Shown here: one piece after another, positions 55,990 to 64,000 of the stretch
Position numbering within the stretch: position 1 is the first letter of the stretch
Layout: each line of letters opens with the position of its first letter
Origin: Lachnospiraceae bacterium
GTDB lineage: Bacteria > Bacillota > Clostridia > Lachnospirales > Lachnospiraceae
Reading direction: 5' to 3'
Length of the DNA: 64,000 bases
Assembly: GCA_024685005.1 (NCBI GenBank)
Contig: JAIKWF010000071.1
Coordinates: forward strand, 79,090 to 143,089
The notes under the pieces: model-generated
Database searches by the model: none
What the model was told of the DNA's origin: nothing
The model's input: the letters and a program-made list of their open reading frames with translations, nothing else
Program-made: the position numbers and the translations under genes

Positions 55990-58900
55990 TTATTTAGTAT
56001 AGGTCTTCATTTCCGCGATCATACCCAGAATGGATCCGCCGTAATTGGTATCCGCTGCCCAGCCCTTACCGTACGGGTTGTCGGGAATTCCCAGCCATTC
56101 CACGTAGGGTGCCGTATTTCTGGCCACATAGGTAAACCTATCGTCTACACATGCTTTATTCAGCGGCTCTGAATTCGCATAGCCCTTCAGATGCTGTACC
56201 TGTGCTCTGATACCGATCTGCACGGAAGGATAGCTGTTTCCTGCCACGCCGCCTCCCGTAGCTCCCAGTCCCGCAAAGTTGTACTGGTTAATGCTCACAT
56301 CTCCGCCAAAACGAAGGAAATTGGTTTCCTTCATAGCCTGGGCAAAGGCAACTTCTGCTTTGATCCCTTCTGCTGCGCATTCATCCAGATAGAGCTTGCA
56401 GAACTTACGCAGGCTGGCTGCATCCGATCCCGAATAGAACAGCGGATAAGAGGAATGAGCCGAGAAATATGCTACCATCTGGTTTAAGGTCACCTCGGAA
56501 GCACCTGCTATTGCATAGAAGGTAGGATCCTGACCCAGTTCAAAGTTGCCCTTGATGATGGTTTGCTTTACACCGTTTTTCAAAGTAGCGGTGACTTCAC
56601 AAATATAAGTACCCGTAGCTTTTTTATGGTTTTTATTGTTGACCTTTACTTCCCAGCTTCCGTCAGCATTTTCCTCTGCAGCATAAACAAAGGATGCGGA
56701 TTTTTTCACCCTAGGCCATACTTTGACTTCCATGGTCTTTACGGGAGAAGCGCTGGTAGGCTTTCCGATGGTAAGAATATTGCCGTTTGTACCGTTTGCC
56801 GCATAGTTAAAGCCTGCTGCGGTCACACCGGAAACAACACCCTTTTTCTTTTTCCCGATCTTGGTATATTTACCGGTACCCTTCTTAACATAGGTAGTGA
56901 TCTTATACGTTCCGGGCGCACCGAAATCGGAAATCTTCACCTTGGCGGTATAGGTCTTCTTGGATGCTTTCTTAACTACATAGGACTTGGTTTTGCCTGC
57001 TGTTACGGATTTCACTTTAAACTTCACCGCGGTTACTTTTCCGCCCAGGGCCACATTCTTGGCGGTGATGGTGATCTTGCTCTGTGACTTGTTCAGTTTT
57101 GCGGTGATCTCAGGTTCGGGAACATCAATCTTTTCCGTCTTGGTCAGAACCTCTTTTTCAATATCCGTCTGATCCGTTACAATGACCTTTACCTCATATT
57201 TACCCGCATTGAACTCATGCTGGGAAAGATTTACATTTGCATAGTAATAATCGGATTTCTTTTTCGCTTCCACGGGAACGGTCTTCTTGCTTCCGCTCTG
57301 GTTGGTTACGGAAAATACCACTTTCTTCACACCGGAGGGAGCGGTTACGCCTTTGGCTTTTACCTTGAAGGTTCCCTTCTTTACATTTACTTTTCCATAG
57401 GTCACCTCCGTAGCGGAAGGGCCCTTTACGGTAAAGGAAGCGGTCGCTACCTTGTCCTCATTTCCGTACTTGTCAACGGTATAGGCAAAGGCCTTGTATT
57501 CTCCTGCGGTGGCATGATCTGCGATCTTGATCTTGGTACTCCATTTTTTGTTGCTTTCCTTCTCACCGTCATAGGATTCCAGATCGTCCATCTTATCTTC
57601 CAGACTATATACATTAAAGAAGACACCCGCATCATTCTTATCGGTTCCGGTCAGAGTCAGAGTGGCCTCTGTTTCCGTTTTATTCAGTTCGCAGGTAAGC
57701 TTGTAGCCATCCTCGTTAACGGTTTTTCCGTCTTCATTCACGGGCGCGCCTTGCTTTAAGGAGAATGCTGCCGCAATACCCTGGGCATCAGCGATACCCA
57801 GCTTTTTCAGATTTTCAGGGGATGAACAAAAGGCTGCATCGGAGCCGTTTGTCAAAAATGCATGCTCAATGATGATTCCCGGGAAACCATACAGCTTACT
57901 GCGGCGGATGACACCGTAATAGTCTGCCAAAGATCCGTCGGGATAGGTATCGCCGGACTGGGAACCGTAGGTTTTGACACCGTTATTCTTCAGGCCCAGA
58001 TTTACCAGATTCGCCAGAATATTGGTGGCCAGGTTTCTGCCGGCTGCGGAAACATCCGCATTATAGTTGGCATTGGGATAAAATACCATGGCACCTGAGG
58101 AGCCTGCGGAGCCGGAATTGAAGTGGATGGAAACATATGCGTTGGCTCCCACACTTGCTGCCGCATTGACTCTGGCGGCATTATCATCTACGGAAGTGGT
58201 TCCGGGATGCGGGCATGCGCCTGAAGTTCTTGTCATATAAACCGTTACATTGGAATAGTTTTGCTCTAAATACTCTTTGCAGTAATTGGCTACGGTCAGA
58301 TTCAGTTTTTCCTCTAACAGGCCGTTGGCTCTGGCACCGCAGTGGGTATCGTCATGACCGGGATCCAGCACGATCACTACCTTCTGCCGCTTGGCATCTT
58401 CCGCTGAAAGGTCTTCCTCCGCGCCTGTAGCATTTTGTGCCTGCAGGCCCTCTTCTGCGGGAGCTGCGTTTTGCAGTGCTGCCCGGATCTTTCCGGAAAG
58501 GTCCTGTGCATTAAAGGAAGCAGTATCCACTTTGACAATAGATGCTTTCTCTTCTTCCGTCAGAGGACTTTCTGTTTTACCCTCGCTGCCGGTCAGGGCG
58601 CCTTCGCTTTCCACTGACTCGGACATTTCGGCGATCAGGCTTTCATCAAAAGCAACCGTTTCGTCCACGCCGAAGGCAGCATCACAAAGTCCGGGGATCT
58701 GCGCTATGGAGATCACTTCCCGGGCAGGCTCTTCCGCTTCATGGTTTTCGCTGACGCTTTCCTTCTCGGTAAAGGAAAGGCTCAGGTCTCCAAAATGATA
58801 GGTGCCTGTTGCCAGCTCTGTTCCGGTGGCAAATACCAGGCTGCCGCCTTCGATCTTTTCAGCCGAAAGGGTCCGGGTCTTTCCGTCGGCGTCTCTGCGG

Positions 58901-59214
58901 ATCGTAAGCTCCGCCTTACTGATCTGTTCTCCGTCTTCCAGCTCGATCTGCGCAAGGATCCTGTTGTCCTGTCCGGACTTTTGCGCTGTCTCTTCCACAT
59001 AGAGGTAAGAGACCGGATGGCTTGCCTTTGCTTCCTGCGTATATCCGGAATCGGATATATCCTGATCTGCGGATGCAGGATTCCCTGCATTTGTCTGCTC
59101 AGCTACAACCGGCACCGCGGATTGCAGCAATAATAAAAAGGCAGTTGCAAGAGCAGTTGCTTTTTTAGCTCTGCCCTGAAAACCGCCTTTGTATAATGCA
59201 TTTCGTCTTTTCAT
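55990..59214 (-). CDS. Secreted N-acetylmuramoyl-L-alanine amidase with C-terminal glucosaminidase-like domain
   Basis: IVLDPGHDDTHCGARANGLLEEKLNLTVANYCKEYLE...SIHFNSG...EHAFLTN; C-terminal AEVAFAQAMKETNFLRFGGDVSINQYNFAGLGATG. Confidence 0.93.
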   Translation of the reverse strand: MKRRNALYKGGFQGRAKKATALATAFLLLLQSAVPVVAEQTNAGNPASADQDISDSGYTQEAKASHPVSYLYVEETAQKSGQDNRILAQIELEDGEQISKAELTIRRDADGKTRTLSAEKIEGGSLVFATGTELATGTYHFGDLSLSFTEKESVSENHEAEEPAREVISIAQIPGLCDAAFGVDETVAFDESLIAEMSESVESEGALTGSEGKTESPLTEEEKASIVKVDTASFNAQDLSGKIRAALQNAAPAEEGLQAQNATGAEEDLSAEDAKRQKVVIVLDPGHDDTHCGARANGLLEEKLNLTVANYCKEYLEQNYSNVTVYMTRTSGACPHPGTTSVDDNAARVNAAASVGANAYVSIHFNSGSAGSSGAMVFYPNANYNADVSAAGRNLATNILANLVNLGLKNNGVKTYGSQSGDTYPDGSLADYYGVIRRSKLYGFPGIIIEHAFLTNGSDAAFCSSPENLKKLGIADAQGIAAAFSLKQGAPVNEDGKTVNEDGYKLTCELNKTETEATLTLTGTDKNDAGVFFNVYSLEDKMDDLESYDGEKESNKKWSTKIKIADHATAGEYKAFAYTVDKYGNEDKVATASFTVKGPSATEVTYGKVNVKKGTFKVKAKGVTAPSGVKKVVFSVTNQSGSKKTVPVEAKKKSDYYYANVNLSQHEFNAGKYEVKVIVTDQTDIEKEVLTKTEKIDVPEPEITAKLNKSQSKITITAKNVALGGKVTAVKFKVKSVTAGKTKSYVVKKASKKTYTAKVKISDFGAPGTYKITTYVKKGTGKYTKIGKKKKGVVSGVTAAGFNYAANGTNGNILTIGKPTSASPVKTMEVKVWPRVKKSASFVYAAEENADGSWEVKVNNKNHKKATGTYICEVTATLKNGVKQTIIKGNFELGQDPTFYAIAGASEVTLNQMVAYFSAHSSYPLFYSGSDAASLRKFCKLYLDECAAEGIKAEVAFAQAMKETNFLRFGGDVSINQYNFAGLGATGGGVAGNSYPSVQIGIRAQVQHLKGYANSEPLNKACVDDRFTYVARNTAPYVEWLGIPDNPYGKGWAADTNYGGSILGMIAEMKTYTK

Positions 59215-59353
59215 CAATTCTTCCTCTTTTCGTCCCAAATCTGTGTGTTTTTATGTCAACTATCAATTATTGTACACACAGAATGTGAAAAATCAATGAA
59301 AAATCGCCAATTTGCAGGAAATTATGCAAATCTTAATAATTCTTTCCGACTCT

Positions 59354-60475
59354 TTACAGCCCCTCTGTTTGTGCCTGTTTCAGCGCCTCTGCGATCACCG
59401 CGTCCATATCGTAGTACCGGTACTGTCCCAGTCTTCCTCCGAAGATCACCTTGCCTTCTTTCTCCCCCAGGGCTTTGTACTGCTCATACAGGGCAGTGTT
59501 TTTCTCATCGTTTACGGGATAATAAGGTTCATCTCCCGGCTTCCACTCAGCGGGATACTCCCGGCTGATGACTGTTTTGGGAAGGTCATTTCCCGCAGTA
59601 TCTTTTCCGAAGGTGAACCACTTGTGTTCAATGATCCTGGTATAGGGAGTCTCTGCATCCGTGTAATTCACCACGGCATTACCCTGATAGTTGGCTTCTG
59701 CTAACAATTCTGTTTCAAAGCGGACGGTTCTGTATTCCAGGGTTCCCAGGCTGTGACCAAAGTATGCGTCGATGGGACCGGTATAGACCACTTTTTTTGC
59801 CATACCATCCATCTCCGCCTTTACGGCAGGATCCAGATAATCCGTATTGCATCTGATCTCTGCACCAGAGAGCAGGTTTTCGATAAGCTTCGTATACCCC
59901 TCTGTGGGAATTCCCTGATAGAGTGCATTAAAGTAATTGTTGTCAAAGGTCAGTCGTACCGGAAGCCGTTTAATGATAAAGGCCGGAAGATCCGTACACT
60001 TTCTGCCCCATTGTTTCTGGGTGTAACCTTTGATCAGTTTTTCGTAGATATCCGTACCCACAAGTGAGATCGCCTGCTCTTCCAGGTTCTTCGGCTCTGT
60101 GATCCCTGCGGCTTTGCGCTGCTGTTCGATCTTTTCCGCAGCCTGCTGCGGCGTCACAACACCCCACATGGCATGGAACGTATACATGTTAAAGGGAAGA
60201 GAAAAAAGTTCCCCCTTATAATTCGCCACCGGTGAATTGGTGTAACGATTAAACTCCGCAAACTTTGTGATATAATTCCATACTTCCTTATTATTTGTAT
60301 GAAAGATATGGGCACCGTACCTGTGCACCTGGATCCCTTCCGTATCTTCGGTATAAATGTTCCCGCCGATATGATCCCTTTTTTCAAGCACCAGTACTTT
60401 TTTCCCTGCCGCCATGGCCCGCTGGGCGAATACCGCGCCGTAAAGGCCGCTGCCTACGATGACGTAATCGTACAT
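59354..60475 (-). CDS. glf: UDP-galactopyranose mutase
   Basis: YDYVIVGSGLYGAVFAQRAMAAGKKVLVLEKRDHIGGNIYTEDTEGIQVHRYGAHIFHTN. Confidence 0.98.
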   Translation of the reverse strand: MYDYVIVGSGLYGAVFAQRAMAAGKKVLVLEKRDHIGGNIYTEDTEGIQVHRYGAHIFHTNNKEVWNYITKFAEFNRYTNSPVANYKGELFSLPFNMYTFHAMWGVVTPQQAAEKIEQQRKAAGITEPKNLEEQAISLVGTDIYEKLIKGYTQKQWGRKCTDLPAFIIKRLPVRLTFDNNYFNALYQGIPTEGYTKLIENLLSGAEIRCNTDYLDPAVKAEMDGMAKKVVYTGPIDAYFGHSLGTLEYRTVRFETELLAEANYQGNAVVNYTDAETPYTRIIEHKWFTFGKDTAGNDLPKTVISREYPAEWKPGDEPYYPVNDEKNTALYEQYKALGEKEGKVIFGGRLGQYRYYDMDAVIAEALKQAQTEGL

Positions 60476-60505
60476 GTATCTTTCCTCCCGAATTTTTTCT
60501 GTATA

Positions 60506-61519
60506 TCAGACGGCTACTGTGTTTCTGCCGTGATTTTTACCGTAATATAACCGTTCGTCTGCACGGTGGATCCATTGATCTACCGTTTCCCCTTCCTGTC
60601 TTTCCGAAATGCCTATGGTAACAGTTACCCGGATGTTGCTTCCTTCGAAATTAAATTCTTCGCTTTCCACTTTTTTGCGCAGATTTTCCATCATCTCTTT
60701 TGCACCGTCAAGACCGGTGCGGATGGTTATGACGAATTCTTCTCCGCCCCATCTGCAGACAACGGAGTCCCTGCAGTTTTCTTTCAGCAGATCCGCCAGC
60801 TTTTTCAGTACATAGTCTCCTGCATTATGTCCGTAAGTATCATTGATCTTTTTAAAAAAATCAATATCCGCAATGGCCAGAACGGATCCGGCATTTTCCT
60901 GTTCCCTGCCGGCCAGGATCCCGCTCATGTAATGCCGGTTATACAACCCCGTCAGTTTATCATTATGGGCCATATCCGTCAATTGTTCTTCCGACCGGAT
61001 CACAAGTCCGGTCATCCAACTTGTGTAAAAGATCAGAAACGCAAAAACGATACAGGCATTCATAAGCCAGAAAAACCCTGTCAGTGTGCTCTTTCGCTGA
61101 TACAGCGGCCCCGAAAAGACCGCATAACCTGTGGTTCCCAGATATACCAGAAAAACCAATGCGCTCACATGCAGCGCGCGAAGGCTCTTTTTCTCCAGCT
61201 TAAACGCCAGATACTCCGTTACAAACATCACCGGGATCATGGACATGCCGTACAGATGAAATCCGTATTCATAGCCGAGGCATACTGTGGTCACGCCCAT
61301 GTACAGTGTAAGCCACAGATAGACCATCCACACATAGATGTCCAGCCTGCCTTTCAGGATCAGGATATAGCCGATCAGATAGATGCAGATTGTGGGAACA
61401 CTGAAGATCACAAGAAAAGGAACGTCCAGTATTCTGAAAAATCCCATCAGGGCAAGTACCATAACAAGGATCACCGTATTGACCGAATATGTTATTTTCC
61501 GGATACCGTTTTCATTCAT
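60506..61519 (-). CDS. Membrane-bound diguanylate cyclase (GGDEF)
   Basis: DKLTGLYNRHYM...VCRWGGEEFVITI; six hydrophobic segments; start placed at MNENGIRK after the rfbD stop. Confidence 0.93.
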   Translation of the reverse strand: MNENGIRKITYSVNTVILVMVLALMGFFRILDVPFLVIFSVPTICIYLIGYILILKGRLDIYVWMVYLWLTLYMGVTTVCLGYEYGFHLYGMSMIPVMFVTEYLAFKLEKKSLRALHVSALVFLVYLGTTGYAVFSGPLYQRKSTLTGFFWLMNACIVFAFLIFYTSWMTGLVIRSEEQLTDMAHNDKLTGLYNRHYMSGILAGREQENAGSVLAIADIDFFKKINDTYGHNAGDYVLKKLADLLKENCRDSVVCRWGGEEFVITIRTGLDGAKEMMENLRKKVESEEFNFEGSNIRVTVTIGISERQEGETVDQWIHRADERLYYGKNHGRNTVAV

Positions 61520-61610
61520 ATCGTGACTTCTTTCTGCCGGCAGTCGCGCCCACCCGTACCTTCCGGGGCATTGATCCTGCAACGGCTCCGGCCCTGTTAT
61601 CGTGAAACTG

Positions 61611-62522
61611 TTACGAAAGTACCTTAAGATATCTTGCCACAGCATCCTTCCAGTCCGGAAGCGGGGTAAAGCCGCACTCTGTCAGCTTGCTCTTATCAAG
61701 CCTTGAATTAAAAGGTCTTGCAGCCTTGGAAATGCCGTACTCGGCCGTGGTCACGGGCGTTACCTTTGTGGTATAGCCTGCCTGTTTGTAGATCTCCTTT
61801 GTAAAATCATACCAGGAAATAAAACCGCCCTCATTGGTTGCATGATAATATCCGTATTTGTCCGTTACGATCATATCCACAAGGAGTCTTGCCAGATCTA
61901 GGGTGTAGGTAGGGGTTCCGATCTGGTCGTTTACCACTCTAACCTCATCATGGGTCTTCCCAACCTTCAGCATGGTCTTGATAAAGTTGTTTCCGTTCTG
62001 TCCGAAGACCCAGGCGATCCGCACAATAAAGTACTTATCAAGGGTTCCTGCCACGGTCTTTTCTCCTGCCAGCTTGCTTTCACCGTACACATTTAAGGGA
62101 GCATAGTCTTTGCAATCCGGCGCCCAGGGCTCCGTACCCTGTCCGTTAAAAACATAATCCGTGCTGATATACATCATCTTCGCATCAATGTCTTTAGCTG
62201 CTTTGGCGATGTTCATCGTTCCCTTTTCATTGATGGCCATGACCTTGGGCTTGTTTTCCTCATCCTCCGCAGCATCCACTGCCGTCCAGGCGGCACAGTG
62301 AATGATGGCATCCGGCTTCTGCTTTCCGATCACATCCGCTACAGCCTGCTCATCGGTGATATCCAGCTGCACGTAAGGCATGGTAGTTACCGGAGAACCG
62401 TCCTGCAAGCCGGAAAACTCCGGGGCAATATCACTTCCGATCCCTTCGATCCCCCGTTTGGCCAGCTCATTCATCACATCCCGGCCCAGCTGTCCGCCCA
62501 CGCCTGTTACAAATACTCTCAT
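61611..62522 (-). CDS. rfbD: dTDP-4-dehydrorhamnose reductase
   Basis: MRVFVTGVGGQLGRDVMNEL...MMYISTDYVFNGQGTEPW...YGESKLAGE. Confidence 0.97.
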   Translation of the reverse strand: MRVFVTGVGGQLGRDVMNELAKRGIEGIGSDIAPEFSGLQDGSPVTTMPYVQLDITDEQAVADVIGKQKPDAIIHCAAWTAVDAAEDEENKPKVMAINEKGTMNIAKAAKDIDAKMMYISTDYVFNGQGTEPWAPDCKDYAPLNVYGESKLAGEKTVAGTLDKYFIVRIAWVFGQNGNNFIKTMLKVGKTHDEVRVVNDQIGTPTYTLDLARLLVDMIVTDKYGYYHATNEGGFISWYDFTKEIYKQAGYTTKVTPVTTAEYGISKAARPFNSRLDKSKLTECGFTPLPDWKDAVARYLKVLS

Positions 62523-62570
62523 GTCTTTCTTCCTCCCGTTTTCGTATATCTGTTATTCCTTTTTCCTGCT

Positions 62571-63569
62571 TTACTGCTCTCCGTCCATGATCCTGTCCGC
62601 AAAGGGTTTAATAGCACTGCTGCGTTCTTTGTCTGCCACCAGAATGCCCTCCTTTGATACCGCGATCACCACATCCTTCAGTCCCATGGCCAGTACCGGC
62701 AGATCCGTTTCATTCAGAACATGAACGTTCTCACAATACTCATCCATGATACTCTTTCCGATGGCGTTTGGCGGAAGGACACCCGTTAAGGTATCAAAGG
62801 TTCCCAGATCCTTCCAGGAACCGCCAAAGCGCATGATCTCAATAAACGGTTCTTTCTCTGCCACCGCATAATCAAAGCTGATCTTCTGACAATCTGCGTA
62901 TCCGTCAAACATCGCCTGATAATCGGCAACGCCCAAAAGCTGCTTTGCCTTTTCCATTACATATCCGATACGGTAAGCAAATACGCCCCCGTTCCACAAT
63001 GCGCCTTTGGCAATGTATTCCTCTGCCGTCTTTGTATCCGGCTTTTCCTTAAAAGCAGTTACCTTGGAAAGCGGTTCGCTGCTTTCCGGGATCACATAAC
63101 CATAGAGCTGGCTGGGATATGTGGGTTCCATACCCATAAGCACCAAATTGGCATCGGAAACCTTTGCCCGGTCCGCAAGCTTTTTCAGCATCTCATAATA
63201 GTCACTTTCCACGTAAGGGTCCACGGGACAGACTACCACGCTGTCCTCCTCGTTTACCCCCTGTTTGTCCCTAAGATATGCCGTGGCAAGAGCGATGGCC
63301 GGGAAGGTATCCCGTCTGCAGGGCTCGATGGAAATTCCCGCATTTTCCCCAAGCTGCTCCTTCAAAAGCGGCACCTGGAACTCAGCGGTTGCTACCGTGA
63401 TCTTCGCATCCGGATCCACCTCCTTGATCTTGCGGTACATTCGCTGGAGCATGGATTCATAGGCGCCGTCCTCTCTTTGGAAAACCGGCAGAAACTGTTT
63501 GGACCGCACGTCATTGGACAATGGCCAGAGTCTGCGGCCCGAGCCGCCTGACAGTAAGATAACGTTCAT
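62571..63569 (-). CDS. manC: Mannose-1-phosphate guanylyltransferase
   Basis: MNVILLSGGSGRRLWPLSNDVRSKQFLPVF...FKEKPDTKTAEEYIAKGALWNGGVFAYR. Confidence 0.95.
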   Translation of the reverse strand: MNVILLSGGSGRRLWPLSNDVRSKQFLPVFQREDGAYESMLQRMYRKIKEVDPDAKITVATAEFQVPLLKEQLGENAGISIEPCRRDTFPAIALATAYLRDKQGVNEEDSVVVCPVDPYVESDYYEMLKKLADRAKVSDANLVLMGMEPTYPSQLYGYVIPESSEPLSKVTAFKEKPDTKTAEEYIAKGALWNGGVFAYRIGYVMEKAKQLLGVADYQAMFDGYADCQKISFDYAVAEKEPFIEIMRFGGSWKDLGTFDTLTGVLPPNAIGKSIMDEYCENVHVLNETDLPVLAMGLKDVVIAVSKEGILVADKERSSAIKPFADRIMDGEQ

Positions 63570-63622
63570 GGTTGTATCCTTTCCTTGCTTATTTCCGATT
63601 CATAACATCCGGACCTGATCTG

Positions 63623-64000
63623 TCAACGCTCCGCTCTCATGGGATTGTTCAAAAAGTCAGCATATGCTAACTTTATGCCCTCCTCCAGTTCCGTCTTATA
63701 GATCCATCCCAGAGCAGTCGCTTTGGATACATCCAAAAGTTTCCTGGGGGTACCGTTGGGCTTTGTGATATCCCACTCGATGGCGCCTTCATAACCGATC
63801 ACTTTGGCCACAAGCTCGGTCAGTTCCTTTATGGTCAGTTCTTTTCCGGTTCCGGCATTGACGGTTTCATTGCCGCTGTAATTATTCATGAGGAATACGC
63901 AAAGATCTGCCAGGTCATCCACGTACAAAAACTCTCTAAGGGGCGATCCGTCTCCCCAGCAGGTAACGCTTTTCGCACCGCTTTCCTTTGCTTCATGGAA
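63623..64000 (-). CDS. GDP-L-fucose synthase, C-terminal part (runs off window)
   Basis: GDGSPLREFLYVDDLADLCVFLMNNYSGNETVNAGTGKELTIKELTELVAKVIGYEGAIEWDITKPNGTPRKLLDVSK. Confidence 0.9.
   Translation of the reverse strand, partial: FHEAKESGAKSVTCWGDGSPLREFLYVDDLADLCVFLMNNYSGNETVNAGTGKELTIKELTELVAKVIGYEGAIEWDITKPNGTPRKLLDVSKATALGWIYKTELEEGIKLAYADFLNNPMRAER

Noticed and set aside
60566-61627. 353-aa plus-strand ORF opposite the diguanylate cyclase
   Set aside because: Antisense shadow of a gene with a clear GGEEF motif.
1-64000. tRNA/rRNA genes, IS transposases, integrases, CRISPR arrays
   Set aside because: None could be recognised by eye on either strand; a tRNAscan/ISfinder run would be needed to exclude small or degenerate examples.

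Overview
The window looks like a chromosomal segment from a low/mid-GC Clostridia-type Firmicute (Lachnospiraceae-like; taxon inferred from protein flavour only). I see no rRNA, tRNA, CRISPR array or IS element. Left flank (about 1-14 kb, mostly minus strand): membrane glycan-type proteins, a GH25 lysozyme, RfbA, a chemoreceptor, a degenerate GGDEF-EAL protein, a flavin reductase-rubredoxin, and a plus-strand ECF sigma / beta-propeller membrane protein pair. Centre (about 14.1-39.1 kb): a large type VII (Ess/WXG100) secretion locus. It has an EssC-type FHA-FtsK/SpoIIIE ATPase, a YukD/EsaB-like protein, seven WXG100-type proteins, a further short helical-hairpin protein, three larger WXG-like cargo proteins next to lipoprotein or membrane partners, a membrane HExxH protein, a LytTR regulator, a Ser/Thr kinase, a PP2C phosphatase, FHA proteins, and two trypsin-fold/FHA membrane proteins that lack the catalytic His and Ser. 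I could not recognise EsaA, EssA or EssB, so the locus looks non-canonical. Right flank (about 39-64 kb): CstA, DegV, MarR, a secreted C1 protease, and a cell-surface polymer cluster (ABC exporter, TagD/TagF-like, RfbC, RfbD, Glf, ManC, GDP-fucose synthase), an amidase/glucosaminidase and a diguanylate cyclase. Main hunt results: (1) four copies of a promoter element made of two CGACGAA-type repeats exactly 21 bp apart, with a -10 hexamer always 30 nt away, in front of T7SS substrate/cargo operons but not the machinery operon. It matches a LytTR-type operator and suggests a dedicated substrate regulon. (2) Two catalytically dead trypsin-FHA proteins beside a complete phospho-Thr signalling set. 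(3) A G9 tract in the spacer of a TTGACA/TATAAT promoter, a candidate phase-variable promoter. All assignments are by eye from sequence; no database search was run.
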